A stretch of 64,000 nt of DNA from Paraburkholderia sprentiae WSM5005 (GTDB lineage Bacteria; Pseudomonadota; Gammaproteobacteria; Burkholderiales; Burkholderiaceae). The notes under the pieces were generated by a model. That model did no database searches and was not told the DNA's origin. It worked only from the letters and a program-made list of their open reading frames with translations. Every line of letters starts with the position of its first letter. Position 1 is the first letter of the stretch. The DNA lies in the NCBI RefSeq assembly GCF_001865575.2, contig NZ_CP017562.2, positions 2,232,001 to 2,296,000 of the forward strand, given 5' to 3'. The position numbers and the translations under genes are program-made. Positions 35,329 through 44,013 of this stretch are shown here, one piece after another.

Positions 35329-36468
35329 CTATGCAGCAAGGTCGGGGCCGATGTCGAGTTCCACGGCCCGGCGCTGAGGGTGCTCAAGAAAGAATCGCAG
35401 CATTTCCGCGCTCGCGTCCGGACCGGCGGGGTCGGTGTAACTGCCCCGCGCATTGCCGCCTGCCCACGCGTGCCGGGCTCCGTGAATAGTCCATAGTTCG
35501 GCGTCGATACCGTCCGCGGAAACCAGTTGGGAAACCGTGCACGCACGCCGACCTGCATCGCTCCCACGCTGTTCGCGGCCGTCATGCGGTCGTGCGTCGA
35601 AACCCTGAACAAGCTGCATGGCATTCCGTATGTGAACCGTGGTGTCCGCGTCGCCGTGAAATACGATCATCGGCCGTTTCGGTAACGCAGCCGCATCGTG
35701 CATGGCCTGCCGCGCCCGTCTCGAACGGTTGCCGCCTTTCATCGCCGCAAGCGCGGAGGGAAGATCGTGCGCGCATCCTGCCGGAAGACCGGAATGCACG
35801 CCCGCCGCCGCGTACAGTTCGGGATACGCGTCAATCATGATCGCCGCCATTGCGCCACCCGCGGACAGACCTGCGACATACACGCGCGCGGGATCGACGT
35901 TGTGGCCGGCGACAATTTCGCGGGTTATGCCTGCGATCAATGACGGCTCACCGCGTTCGCAACGCTGATCATCTGGCTTGAACCAGTTCCAGCACTTCGA
36001 CGGGTTGGCCTGCTGCGGCTGCTCGGGATAGGCGACAAGAAATCGGTGCCGCTCCGCCAGCGCATTCATCTGCGTGCCTGCCGCGAAATCGTCGGCGTTC
36101 TGTGTGCAACCGTGCAACATCACGATCAATGGCAGCGGCTCGTCGCGGCTGCCTGCCGGCACATACAGCCGGTATTGGCGGCGACCTGCGGCATTCGAAT
36201 AAGCATGCGTACTGAAATGTCCCCGGTCCTCGACGTCAACGCGGGCTTCTCGCGCGTGGAGCGTTTCAGCGCCTCTTTTCGTCGGCGCTTCGAACACCTC
36301 GGGGCCGGCTTGCGAGGTGGTGCCGCGCGACGCCGCCTCGTTCATGACGCCATCGGTTTCGCCTCGCACGAGACGTTGTATCGCTCGCGTAGCTTCGGCG
36401 GGGCCGCGAGTGCGCAGCAAGGTCATCGCTTCGCGCATCGAGTTCAGAAAACCTTCTTCGAGTTTCAT
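35329..36468 (-). CDS. PHB-depolymerase-family esterase
   Basis: Alpha/beta hydrolase of 379 aa of the LpqC/esterase-PHB-depolymerase family. After an N-terminal extension of about 95 aa, the catalytic domain has the oxyanion segment LHGCTQNADDFA (119-130), nucleophile S202 in AGLSAGGAM, the acid in FHGDADTTVH and the histidine in HGARHAWAGG. No signal peptide is evident, so it is probably cytoplasmic. Substrates could be polyhydroxyalkanoate oligomers or other short esters, which sequence cannot separate. It lies between the RHH regulator (41 bp upstream) and the DUF72 gene. Confidence 0.88.
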   Translation of the reverse strand: MKLEEGFLNSMREAMTLLRTRGPAEATRAIQRLVRGETDGVMNEAASRGTTSQAGPEVFEAPTKRGAETLHAREARVDVEDRGHFSTHAYSNAAGRRQYRLYVPAGSRDEPLPLIVMLHGCTQNADDFAAGTQMNALAERHRFLVAYPEQPQQANPSKCWNWFKPDDQRCERGEPSLIAGITREIVAGHNVDPARVYVAGLSAGGAMAAIMIDAYPELYAAAGVHSGLPAGCAHDLPSALAAMKGGNRSRRARQAMHDAAALPKRPMIVFHGDADTTVHIRNAMQLVQGFDARPHDGREQRGSDAGRRACTVSQLVSADGIDAELWTIHGARHAWAGGNARGSYTDPAGPDASAEMLRFFLEHPQRRAVELDIGPDLAA

Positions 36469-36509
36469 TGTGTCGGTCCGTTAAGGATTAAATGTCGGAC
36501 GTTGCGCTG

Positions 36510-36947
36510 CTAGCGGATTCTGTCCGCGAGCGCCGTCTTGACGGCAGTCGATGCGTGAAAGGCCCCCAACACCGCGACGCTTTCGATGGTCGCGAGGGCG
36601 AGCTCCGGTGTGACGTCGCTTGCGATGCTGGCGAGTCCGAGCACCTGGATGGTCAGCCGCTGATGAGCGGCACGAACTGCCTCGAGATCCTGCCGCGAAA
36701 AATGCTGCAGGCCGAGCACAAGCGCACGGCGTGTCACCGTTTCCTGAACGACCTGCGCATGCAGCGCCAATTGATTGCGAATAGCGGTTCGAATCAGATC
36801 GGTCCGGTTCGAATAAAAGCCTTCTTCCACCAGCAGATCGATTTGACCGAGGTCGATTGGGCCGAGGTTGATCGTAATTTTTTCCGACTCGCCACCCTTG
36901 GGCCGACTCGTGCTTCGCAACGCGGGTTTTTCCATTTTTCCATCCAA
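36510..36947 (-). CDS. ribbon-helix-helix (CopG-type) regulator
   Basis: A 145-aa protein with an N-terminal RHH DNA-binding domain at about residues 22-65 (EKITINLGPIDLGQIDLLVEEGFYSNRTDLIRTAIRNQL): a beta-strand, then helix A and helix B with the conserved hydrophobic pattern. A C-terminal helical region of unknown role follows. It lies upstream of the esterase and DUF72 genes on the same strand and 62 bp after the hybrid kinase. A 14-bp palindrome just before its start codon is a candidate autoregulatory site. A second start, MEKPALRS, four codons on, is possible. Confidence 0.85.
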   Translation of the reverse strand: MDGKMEKPALRSTSRPKGGESEKITINLGPIDLGQIDLLVEEGFYSNRTDLIRTAIRNQLALHAQVVQETVTRRALVLGLQHFSRQDLEAVRAAHQRLTIQVLGLASIASDVTPELALATIESVAVLGAFHASTAVKTALADRIR

Positions 36948-36951
36948 GCAA

Positions 36952-36965
36952 CATCCACATGGATG
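36952..36965. promoter_or_regulatory. palindrome at the start of the RHH regulator gene
   Basis: CATCCA-CA-TGGATG: two perfect 6-bp arms around a 2-bp centre, ending 5 bp upstream of the RHH gene start. RHH repressors usually bind short palindromes overlapping their own promoters, so this is a candidate operator. No experimental support. Confidence 0.4.
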
Positions 36966-37009
36966 GTTATAGGCTTATTTTCGCCGCGCCGCAACATAAA
37001 TTCGTGGTC

Positions 37010-39385
37010 TCATAAGTCACTGAGTACCGCACCGAGCTCGTCGATAGTGAACGGTTTGCGCAACGCCGCCCAGCGAAACGGCAACGACGGTAACACCGGC
37101 ATTTCGTGACCGGAAGAAAACACCACGAACATCGACGGCGATCCTGCCGTTGCCCGCTTCGCGACTTCCATTCCATCTATGTCGGGCATGCTGAGGTCCG
37201 TGATCAGCACATCGAACGGCTCATCCTGCAACCAGTCGAGCGCCTGCGATGGCGACGTAGTGAACTTCGACGAATGGCCGAGCAAGCTGATCAGTTCATT
37301 CATTGCCTGGGCCAAATTCACGTCATCGTCGACCAGCAGAATACGTAGGGGGACTGCACTGTCCGCAGGCGCCGCCGACCGCGAGCTTTCACTGCGCATG
37401 CTGTCCCGGCCGTCAAGCAGCTGCCGCACCTTGTGCGCGAGTTGCTCCCGGCTATACGGCTTGCTGAGCAACTCCACGCCGGGGTCCAGCCTACCGCCAT
37501 GGACGACGGCATTCTGCGTGTATCCCGAAGTGAAAAGCACCTTCAGATGCGGCAGCAGGACGACTGCCAGTGCGGCCATGTCCGTGCTGCGAATAGGGCC
37601 CGGCATGACGACATCGGAAAAGACGAGATCGACGTGGATACCGCTGCGCAACACCGCGAGGGCTTGCTCCGCGTCGTCCGCCTTCAGCACGTGATAGCCA
37701 AAATCGGAGAGCGTCTCGACTGCGACTGATTGCACGTTCCTGTCGTCCTCGACGACAAGAATCGTTTCGGTCCCGCCCTTTGGGGCAGGCACCACCCGCG
37801 GCGGCGGTTCGACTGCCGGCCGGCTCGACCGGGGCAGATAAAGCTTGACGGTCGTGCCGTGGCCGACTTCGCTATAGATCCGGATATGACCGCCGCTCTG
37901 CTTCACGAAGCCGTACGCCATGCTCAACCCAAGGCCCGTACCTTTTCCATCGGGTTTGGTTGTAAAGAAAGGGTCGAAAGCGCGTTCCAGCACATCCTGT
38001 GTCATGCCGGTACCCGTGTCGGTGACCGCCAGCATCACATACTGGCCAGCCGCGACGTCGGGCACGACAGCGACGTAGTCGTCGCCAAGCATGGCATTGG
38101 AAAGTTCCATCGTCAGCTTGCCTCCATGAGGCATCGCATCCCGCGCGTTGATGGCGAGATTGAGGATCACGTTCTCCAGCTGGTGGATATCGACGAGTGT
38201 GTTCCACAGTCCTCCCGCAACGACCGTCTCCACCTCTATCGTCTCGTCGAGCGCCCGGCGCAGAAGATCGTCCATACCGCGCAGCGCGGAGGCCAGGTTG
38301 ATGACGACCGGCTGTAACGGCTGCTGGCGTCCGAACGCTAGCAGCTGCGCGGCGAGCTTCGACCCGCGATCGACGGCAGCGATCGCCTTCCCGAGTCGTT
38401 CGCGGGTCCACGCATCGCCGAAATGCCGGTTGTCGAGCAACTCGAGGTTGCCGCGCAGTATCTGCAGGACATTGTTGAAGTCGTGCGCAACGCCCCCCGT
38501 CAGTTTGCCGACCGCTTCCATCTTCTGCGACTGGAACAGCGCCTTGCGCGCTTCCTCCAGCGCCCGGTTCGCCTCCATGCGTTCGGTGATGTCACGGGTA
38601 ATTTTTGCAAAACCGGCGAGCGATCCGTCTTCGTGGCGGATGGCATCGATCACGACATGCGCCCAGAACCGCCTGCCATCCTTGCGTACGCGCCAGCCCT
38701 CCGCTTCGAACCGACCCTCGCTAGCTGCAATCGACAGTCCGCGTTGCGGCAAGCCGGCCGCGACATCCTCGGGCGTATAGAAGCGCGAGAAATGCGAGCC
38801 AATGATTTCCTCGGCGCTGTATCCCTTGATGCGGCGAGCACCGGCATTCCAGTTCGTGATGATGCCATCGGGCGATAGCATGAAAACGGCGTAGTCCGTC
38901 ACGCCGTTCACCAACATGCGGAAGCGTCCCTCGCTCTCGACGACGGCGTCGTGCGCGTTCTTTTTGTCCGTCATGTCGCGCACGATCTTGCCAAAGCCGA
39001 GCACCCGACCCGTGTCATCGGTCAGGACGGTGATCACGACGTTGGCCCAGAACCGGGATCCGTCCTTCCTGATGCGCCAGCCCTCCGACTCGCAGCGCCC
39101 GGTCTTTCGGGCGATGTCCAGCGACGCAGCGGCACTGGCTTTGTCGCGATCCTCCTGCGTGTGGAAAATGTCGAAACGCTGACCGATGACTTCATGCGCC
39201 GAAAAACCGTGAATGCGCTCGCCCCCGATGTTCCACGTACGGATGATCCCTTCCGGCGAAAGGCCGATCACGGCGTAGTCGGTAACGGTGCTCACCCATT
39301 GCTTGCACCAGTCGTCAGGTCCAGGGGAGTCGCTGGGCGTGGCGCATGGCGCTGCATGGTCGCCGGTATTGCAATGCTGGTTCAT
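37010..39385 (-). CDS. hybrid sensor histidine kinase with two PAS and two receiver domains
   Basis: A 791-aa cytoplasmic kinase; no transmembrane segment. PAS1 (about 29-140) and PAS2 (about 155-270) are close copies, each ending in the S-box-like GWRxRKDGxRFWAxVVI. The H-box VAHDFNNVLQ gives phospho-accepting H301, and a full ATPase domain follows (GKGTGLGLSMAYGF). Receiver 1 (LVVEDDRN...DLVFSDVVMPG...SKPYS) and receiver 2 (LLVDDDVN...LITDLSMPD...KPFT) both keep their key residues. The start at 39385 is preferred over one 39 codons upstream, on the basis of a GGGATGG ahead of it and the absence of structure before it. There is no DNA-binding domain, so output goes through a partner. Confidence 0.92.
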   Translation of the reverse strand: MNQHCNTGDHAAPCATPSDSPGPDDWCKQWVSTVTDYAVIGLSPEGIIRTWNIGGERIHGFSAHEVIGQRFDIFHTQEDRDKASAAASLDIARKTGRCESEGWRIRKDGSRFWANVVITVLTDDTGRVLGFGKIVRDMTDKKNAHDAVVESEGRFRMLVNGVTDYAVFMLSPDGIITNWNAGARRIKGYSAEEIIGSHFSRFYTPEDVAAGLPQRGLSIAASEGRFEAEGWRVRKDGRRFWAHVVIDAIRHEDGSLAGFAKITRDITERMEANRALEEARKALFQSQKMEAVGKLTGGVAHDFNNVLQILRGNLELLDNRHFGDAWTRERLGKAIAAVDRGSKLAAQLLAFGRQQPLQPVVINLASALRGMDDLLRRALDETIEVETVVAGGLWNTLVDIHQLENVILNLAINARDAMPHGGKLTMELSNAMLGDDYVAVVPDVAAGQYVMLAVTDTGTGMTQDVLERAFDPFFTTKPDGKGTGLGLSMAYGFVKQSGGHIRIYSEVGHGTTVKLYLPRSSRPAVEPPPRVVPAPKGGTETILVVEDDRNVQSVAVETLSDFGYHVLKADDAEQALAVLRSGIHVDLVFSDVVMPGPIRSTDMAALAVVLLPHLKVLFTSGYTQNAVVHGGRLDPGVELLSKPYSREQLAHKVRQLLDGRDSMRSESSRSAAPADSAVPLRILLVDDDVNLAQAMNELISLLGHSSKFTTSPSQALDWLQDEPFDVLITDLSMPDIDGMEVAKRATAGSPSMFVVFSSGHEMPVLPSLPFRWAALRKPFTIDELGAVLSDL

Positions 39386-39561
39386 GTCGTGCCATCCCGA
39401 AGATGTGATCGGGCAGCACGTTCCATGCCTGACTTTGCGCCCGCCCGCTATCGCTATCTGCGTCGGGGTGCCGATGGAAAGGCGCGTCAGTTCTTGGATC
39501 ATCGACCCGCGCGGCGGCCGGCTCCGGGCGGGCCAGCACTCGCCGCGCGGCGCAGTCGGCT

Positions 39562-39819
39562 TTATTGCCCTCCATACTCCGCGTTCAGGCGGTCGAATTC
39601 GCCCGATTGGCGTGCTTGCTCGAGCTCATGCTTGACCTGGGCGCGGGTCTTTCCCATTGGCGCGCCAGCGTCGCTCCTCGTGGCGGCGACACCACCCACA
39701 GAGTCTGTCGAAGACGCGGTGGGATTTGCGGGTTGGGTTGCAGGGGCCATATCTTGCGCCTGGACGTATCCGAATGCGAGAACCGCGGCGATGGGTGCCG
39801 CGACTTTTAGCGGTTTCAT
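39562..39819 (-). CDS. DUF4148-domain exported protein
   Basis: Small secreted protein of 85 aa. The signal peptide MKPLKVAAPIAAVLAFGYVQA/QDM is followed by a Pro/Thr/Ser-rich linker and the DUF4148 core GKTRAQVKHELEQARQSGEFDRLNAEYGGQ. The family is common and multi-copy in Burkholderiaceae and of unknown function. The start at 39819 was chosen because it begins the signal peptide and has GGAG upstream. The next gene upstream is another small exported protein. Confidence 0.85.
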   Translation of the reverse strand: MKPLKVAAPIAAVLAFGYVQAQDMAPATQPANPTASSTDSVGGVAATRSDAGAPMGKTRAQVKHELEQARQSGEFDRLNAEYGGQ

Positions 39820-39904
39820 CTCTATGTACTCCACAAAGTTCGATTGGATTGGAATCTTGAACTGGCCAATAGCAGGCAAGCTCACATCGGCGACCTCAGG
39901 CGTG

Positions 39905-40174
39905 CTAGCTGCCCTCATAGATATCGCAGGACAGGCCCACCACGCATGGGGCACCGTTTCTGGCTTTGCCGCTACCGCTGCTTCCGCCGGGCTGGGGTCC
40001 GTATCCCATGTCAGGAGTGCGATCCATAGTGGTGGCCGGCTGAGCAGTTGTCATGGACTGCTGGGCAGACGACGGGTCAGTTGTGCCCGACGGTTGCATT
40101 TGCTGCGAGTGGGCGGCGCCGGTCACCGCGAACAGGGATACCGCACTGAGTACAGTTAAAAGTTGCACTTTCAT
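39905..40174 (-). CDS. small exported Gln/Thr/Gly-rich protein
   Basis: An 89-aa protein with a clear signal peptide (MKVQLLTVLSAVSLFAVTGAAHS/QQMQ), a low-complexity middle and a C-terminus PCVVGLSCDIYEGS with two cysteines that could form a disulfide. AGAGGTGACG precedes the ATG. Function unknown. It lies on the same strand as and just upstream of the DUF4148 gene, and divergent from the HtrA-like gene. Confidence 0.7.
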   Translation of the reverse strand: MKVQLLTVLSAVSLFAVTGAAHSQQMQPSGTTDPSSAQQSMTTAQPATTMDRTPDMGYGPQPGGSSGSGKARNGAPCVVGLSCDIYEGS

Positions 40175-40681
40175 TTCGTCACCTCTTTTTCGTCAACGTT
40201 GCGAACAATACGACCCCGGAATAACGAGGGGATTGGCATCCCCACGCGCGAGCGACGGTCGCATTACACTTTTTCGCTCCTGCTGATTCGTGCTTTCGCT
40301 GCGCCAAATGCCATACAGCACCGTCTCTGACGCTGCATGGCCGAGCACATGCGAAGTTGGCTTGTTGCACCGTGGGTGCCCAAAGCCGGACTTATTCGAT
40401 GACTGCGTGGGTAATGACGCGAGGCTGGTACCGGGCGGGGCAGAAGGATGCGCAATAAGTGCGCTGGTGAAAGGACGTTGTAAAGCCTAACCAATAAGAC
40501 CTTGCTGCTTTTACGTTATAGGACGCAAAGGCCGTAACCGCTAGCGGAATCGCAATTCAATCCGCCAGTGCTTTTAAGGTTGTTTTAAAAGTACCGACCT
40601 AGATTGAATTCACAGCAGCGTGGAGCACGCACTGCACAGGCGCGTGAACCCGTCTCAGCTGCTCGTGTAGAGGGTAATGTG
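40175..40681. other. long divergent intergenic region with nested inverted repeats
   Basis: 507 bp between the small exported protein and the HtrA-like gene, with the right half richer in A+T. It contains two concentric inverted repeats. The outer arms are AATTCAATC (40554-40562) and GATTGAATT (40602-40610). The inner arms are CTTTTAA (40571-40577) and TTAAAAG (40585-40591). The common axis is near 40581. The structure could be a regulator-binding site, a cruciform or a 5' leader hairpin. No gene is convincing here. Confidence 0.6.
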
Positions 40682-42142
40682 ATGCGACGCGATAATTTTA
40701 AGCGTCTCCTGCTCGCGGAATGTCTGGCCGCAGTGGTGTCCGCGGGCTGCATGGCGCAAACCGCTCCCAACAATGCCGATTCTGGCGCATCGTTGCCCGG
40801 TGGCAGACCACCTGGGCGAGACGAGGCGCCAACGCTAGCGACAGACTTCTCGCGCCTCGTCAGCGAAAACGGCAAAGCGGTCGTCAATATCAGCGCAACA
40901 GCCGCACAGCCCGCTGCGGCCCTCACCCCTCTGTGGCCCCCGGCCGGGCGCGAAGACGATCCGTTTGCGCCACTGCTCCGGCAGTTCTCCTCTGGACTAC
41001 TCCCGGGCGCGACAGGTTCGCTTTCGCGGCGCAGCGGCTCCGGATTCATCATCGACGGCAACGGTTATATTCTCACCGACTCGAACGTGGTGGCCCGTGC
41101 GACCCGAATCAAAGTGACGCTGACCGACGGCCGCGAGTTCAAAGCCGCAGTGGTCGGCAACGATCCAGCCAGCGGCATCGCATTGCTCAAGATTCCCGCG
41201 GCGAACCTGCCGACCGTCAAGATTGGCTCACGGTCGGACAACAAGGCCGGTCAGTGGGTCGCCTCCATCGGCTCCCCTTACGGACTGAACAACACAGTGA
41301 CCGCGGGCATCATCAGCAACATGGCGCGGTCCCTGCCTGGCGTGTCATACGCACCGCTTGTTCAGACCGACATGACCGAAAATGTCGGCGATGCAGGCAG
41401 TCCCATTTTCAGTCTGAATGGCAATGTAATCGGTATTGAAATGCCCGTCATCAACGAGATCGGCAACGTTAGAGGACTCGCGTTCGCACTGCCGATCGAT
41501 GAGGCAATGAAAGTCGTACAACAGCTGCGGCTCGACCACAAGGCTGAACACGGACGCCTTGGCGTCACGATTCAGGATGTCAGCTGGCCGCTCGCGAAAT
41601 CGTTCGGTCTAAGCAAACCGGAGGGCGCGCTTGTCAGCTCGGTCGATCCGCAAGGACCGACCGCGAAGTCGGGTCTCGAGCCAGGCGACGTCATCCTGAA
41701 GATGAACGGGGCTGATATTTCCGATTCGACTCAACTGCCCGTCGCCGTAGCCGATCTCAAACCGGGCACGCCCGTTCAACTCGTGTACTGGCGCAATAAC
41801 ACCACCCGTGCCACAACAGTCACGCTCGGCCGTCTGAATGCCGCTGCTGCTGGGGCTGGGGCAACCGCGCAGACAAGTGCCGAGGATGGATTGACGGTGC
41901 GTGGCTTGACGGCGCAGGAGCAACGCGACGCAGGTGTCAAAGGTGGCGTCCGCGTAGAGAAGAGCACGGGACCCGCCGCGGTCGCCGGCATCGAACCGGG
42001 AGACATCATCCTGATGGTCGACAGCACGCACGTGTCAAGTCCCGCACAGTTCCGACAGAAAGTCGGCAACAGCGGTAATGCGCTTGCGCTGCTGGTCCAG
42101 CGTCATGGCCAACGCAGGTTCGTCACCATCGACATGGGTTAG
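40682..42142 (+). CDS. HtrA/DegP-family pseudoprotease with two PDZ domains
   Basis: A 486-aa exported protein with the full DegP/Do layout: signal sequence (cleavage near GCMAQ), trypsin-like domain (about 55-275), PDZ1 (about 290-385) and PDZ2 (about 400-485). The fold motifs are intact (SGSGFIIDGNGYILT, VASIGSPYGLNNTVTAGIIS, GLAFALPIDEAM), yet all three catalytic residues are replaced. The His position of the usual NNHVV is Asn 135 (DSNVV), the Asp position of SDIA is Gly 165 (SGIA), and the Ser position of GNSGGP is Ala 238 (GDAGSP). It therefore cannot be a serine protease and may act as a chaperone or scaffold in the periplasm. The ATG at 40682 has GAGGG about 7 nt upstream. A small secreted protein follows 53 bp downstream. 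Confidence 0.93.
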   Translation: MRRDNFKRLLLAECLAAVVSAGCMAQTAPNNADSGASLPGGRPPGRDEAPTLATDFSRLVSENGKAVVNISATAAQPAAALTPLWPPAGREDDPFAPLLRQFSSGLLPGATGSLSRRSGSGFIIDGNGYILTDSNVVARATRIKVTLTDGREFKAAVVGNDPASGIALLKIPAANLPTVKIGSRSDNKAGQWVASIGSPYGLNNTVTAGIISNMARSLPGVSYAPLVQTDMTENVGDAGSPIFSLNGNVIGIEMPVINEIGNVRGLAFALPIDEAMKVVQQLRLDHKAEHGRLGVTIQDVSWPLAKSFGLSKPEGALVSSVDPQGPTAKSGLEPGDVILKMNGADISDSTQLPVAVADLKPGTPVQLVYWRNNTTRATTVTLGRLNAAAAGAGATAQTSAEDGLTVRGLTAQEQRDAGVKGGVRVEKSTGPAAVAGIEPGDIILMVDSTHVSSPAQFRQKVGNSGNALALLVQRHGQRRFVTIDMG

Positions 42143-42195
42143 CAGAGCGGTGGCGGCACACACATGTCGCCGCCGCATATCTTGAGGAGCTCGAA

Positions 42196-42627
42196 ATGAA
42201 ACGGACTTCAGTCGTGAAAGTGGGCTTTACTGCTCTGGCACTGGCCGCAAGCGTTCAATACGCGTTCGCGGCATCTCAAGCTCTACCCGCGGTACAACAT
42301 GAGGGAGAGGTGACCTTCCTGACCGGCGGAATCGGCCTCGGCCAGTCAGCGGCTATCAAGGAAGTCATGCCGACATATCCGCTCACGCTAGAGTTCGCGG
42401 GTAAAACGGCAAGTGGGAACGACTACCTTGCAAATGTACCGGTGCAGGTCTCCGACATGCACGGCCATACGGTGCTGAAGACGACCACCACGGGCCCGTT
42501 CCTGCTGGCGTCGCTACCGCATGGCCGGTACAGCGTGACGGCTACTTACAACGGCAAGATAAAGCGGCGAGACGTCGATATCGCCCCGTCATCGCATGTG
42601 CACGACGTGTTCCTGTGGCCCATGTGA
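42196..42627 (+). CDS. exported carboxypeptidase-regulatory-like domain protein, paralogue 2
   Basis: Secreted 143-aa protein, signal peptide ending at YAFA/ASQ. The mature part begins GEVTFLTGGIGLGQSAAIKE, then a transthyretin-like beta-sandwich (YLANVPVQVSDMHGHTVLKT...GPFLLASLPHGRYSVTATYNGK). It is a paralogue of the protein at 32079-32552. It lies 53 bp after the HtrA pseudoprotease on the same strand with its own AGGAG, so the two are probably co-expressed. A complex or client relation between them is an inference from position. Confidence 0.83.
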   Translation: MKRTSVVKVGFTALALAASVQYAFAASQALPAVQHEGEVTFLTGGIGLGQSAAIKEVMPTYPLTLEFAGKTASGNDYLANVPVQVSDMHGHTVLKTTTTGPFLLASLPHGRYSVTATYNGKIKRRDVDIAPSSHVHDVFLWPM

Positions 42628-42843
42628 GGCCGCTGCGTGCAGCGGCACCACGGCCGCCACCGCCATTGGGGGCGTGGCAATCTTCATCGTCAACAGCACC
42701 GACGAGATGCTGGCGGCCGTGGCAAGGGCCAATTCGGTGATCGCCGCCTCTCATACCGTGCATCCGTTGTGAACGTTGCGCCGTTGCTGCCGACGGTAGA
42801 CCGTCGCCGCACGAGAACATTTGGCATCATTTTTCAGTGCCTC

Positions 42844-43467
42844 TCAAACGTCGGCACTCGGCACGCTCTGCACCGATGGTCTATCCCTAACGCGCTCGTA
42901 CCACGACTGAAGATGACGGTGCGAACTGAAGTCAATGTTTGCGTTGTAAACAGACTTCATCCATGTCGCCTTGCCCCAACCGGTTAGCGCGAACAGATAG
43001 GCGTCAGCGATAGAGAAGTCTCTGCCCATAAGAAACTGCCGACCGCCTAGCTGTCGATCAATCCATTCGTATCTGCTTTCGAGCTTCGACCTCGCTGTAT
43101 CGACATATTTTCCCGCTGCAACCGCATAGAGCAACGGAATGAATCCTTTATGAACTTCCGAAGTCAGGAAGTTGAGCCATTCCAGCAACCGGTAGCGTTC
43201 CATCGTACCGTGAGCTGGCGCCAATCCCGATTCTGGGCGCTGATCGGCAAGGTACTGTGCGATAACCGGTCCTTCGCGCAAAAACGTTCCGTCATCGAGT
43301 TGCAAGAGCGGCACGTACCCCAGCTCGGCAACCCGGTAGTAGCTCGTCCCGTCATTCAACAGGTGCCTACGGGCATCGACGTTAATGATTTCCGCATTCA
43401 ATCCGGTTTCCTGCAAGACAATGCAAATCGCTTGCGAGCAACTACCGGCTGCGTGATATAGCTTCAT
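42844..43467 (-). CDS. glutathione S-transferase
   Basis: Cytosolic GST of 207 aa, closest to the bacterial beta-class GstA type. The N-terminal thioredoxin-like domain contains MKLYHAAGSCSQAICIVLQETG with the conserved cysteine/serine region, the cis-proline segment YVPLLQLDDG and the glutathione-binding LREGPVIAQYLAD. The C-terminal helical domain includes GRDFSIADAYLFALTGW. The start at 43467 has GAGGA 8 nt upstream. It is divergent from an HxlR regulator that probably controls it in response to an electrophile or quinone. Confidence 0.93.
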   Translation of the reverse strand: MKLYHAAGSCSQAICIVLQETGLNAEIINVDARRHLLNDGTSYYRVAELGYVPLLQLDDGTFLREGPVIAQYLADQRPESGLAPAHGTMERYRLLEWLNFLTSEVHKGFIPLLYAVAAGKYVDTARSKLESRYEWIDRQLGGRQFLMGRDFSIADAYLFALTGWGKATWMKSVYNANIDFSSHRHLQSWYERVRDRPSVQSVPSADV

Positions 43468-43545
43468 GGCATTTTCCTCATGGTCGAAAACATGTTCCGT
43501 GATCTTTATGGTGCGGCAGCTAATATCGCCCAACAGGGATGAGAA

Positions 43546-44013
43546 ATGAAGAAGGCAGAAGTTTGTGATATAGGTACAAAAAATATACTTGGGCGGAACA
43601 AGCTAATGAAAAGAAGTGCGACAGGATGTTCGGTTGAAGAGGCAATGCGCTTGCTGGGTGGTCGCTGGCGTCTGCTGCTGGTGTCGTATCTGCTAGACGG
43701 GCCGAAGCGATTTAACGATCTTCGCAGGGATGTCCCGGGGATATCGCAGCGCATGTTGACGCTTGATTTGCGAGCGCTCGAACAGGTCGGCTTGGTGCAA
43801 CGGACGGTATTTGCCGAAGTGCCGGTGAAAGTGGAGTATCAGCTCACCGAGGACGGCCAAAGGCTAATACCCGTCGTCGAGGTCATGCGCGACTTCGGGC
43901 TTTGGCTGAAGTCACGCCCGGAGCCAGCACCTGAAACTGCGCAAGTCGAAGCCGAGCAGGTGGAAACGATGGATCGACTTGCGGATCGTCCAGGGAAATT
44001 CAGCATGCTCTAA
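43546..44013 (+). CDS. HxlR-family transcriptional regulator
   Basis: Winged-helix regulator of 155 aa. It has the family start CSVEEAMRLLGGRWRLLLVSYLLDGPKRFNDLRRDVPGISQRML and the wing region VEYQLTEDGQRLIPVV. The conserved N-terminal cysteine (C28), used as a redox or electrophile sensor in several HxlR proteins, is present. Two starts are possible (43546 and 43606); the core domain begins after the second. It is divergent from the GST gene with only 78 bp between, a typical regulator-target pair. Confidence 0.88.
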   Translation: MKKAEVCDIGTKNILGRNKLMKRSATGCSVEEAMRLLGGRWRLLLVSYLLDGPKRFNDLRRDVPGISQRMLTLDLRALEQVGLVQRTVFAEVPVKVEYQLTEDGQRLIPVVEVMRDFGLWLKSRPEPAPETAQVEAEQVETMDRLADRPGKFSML

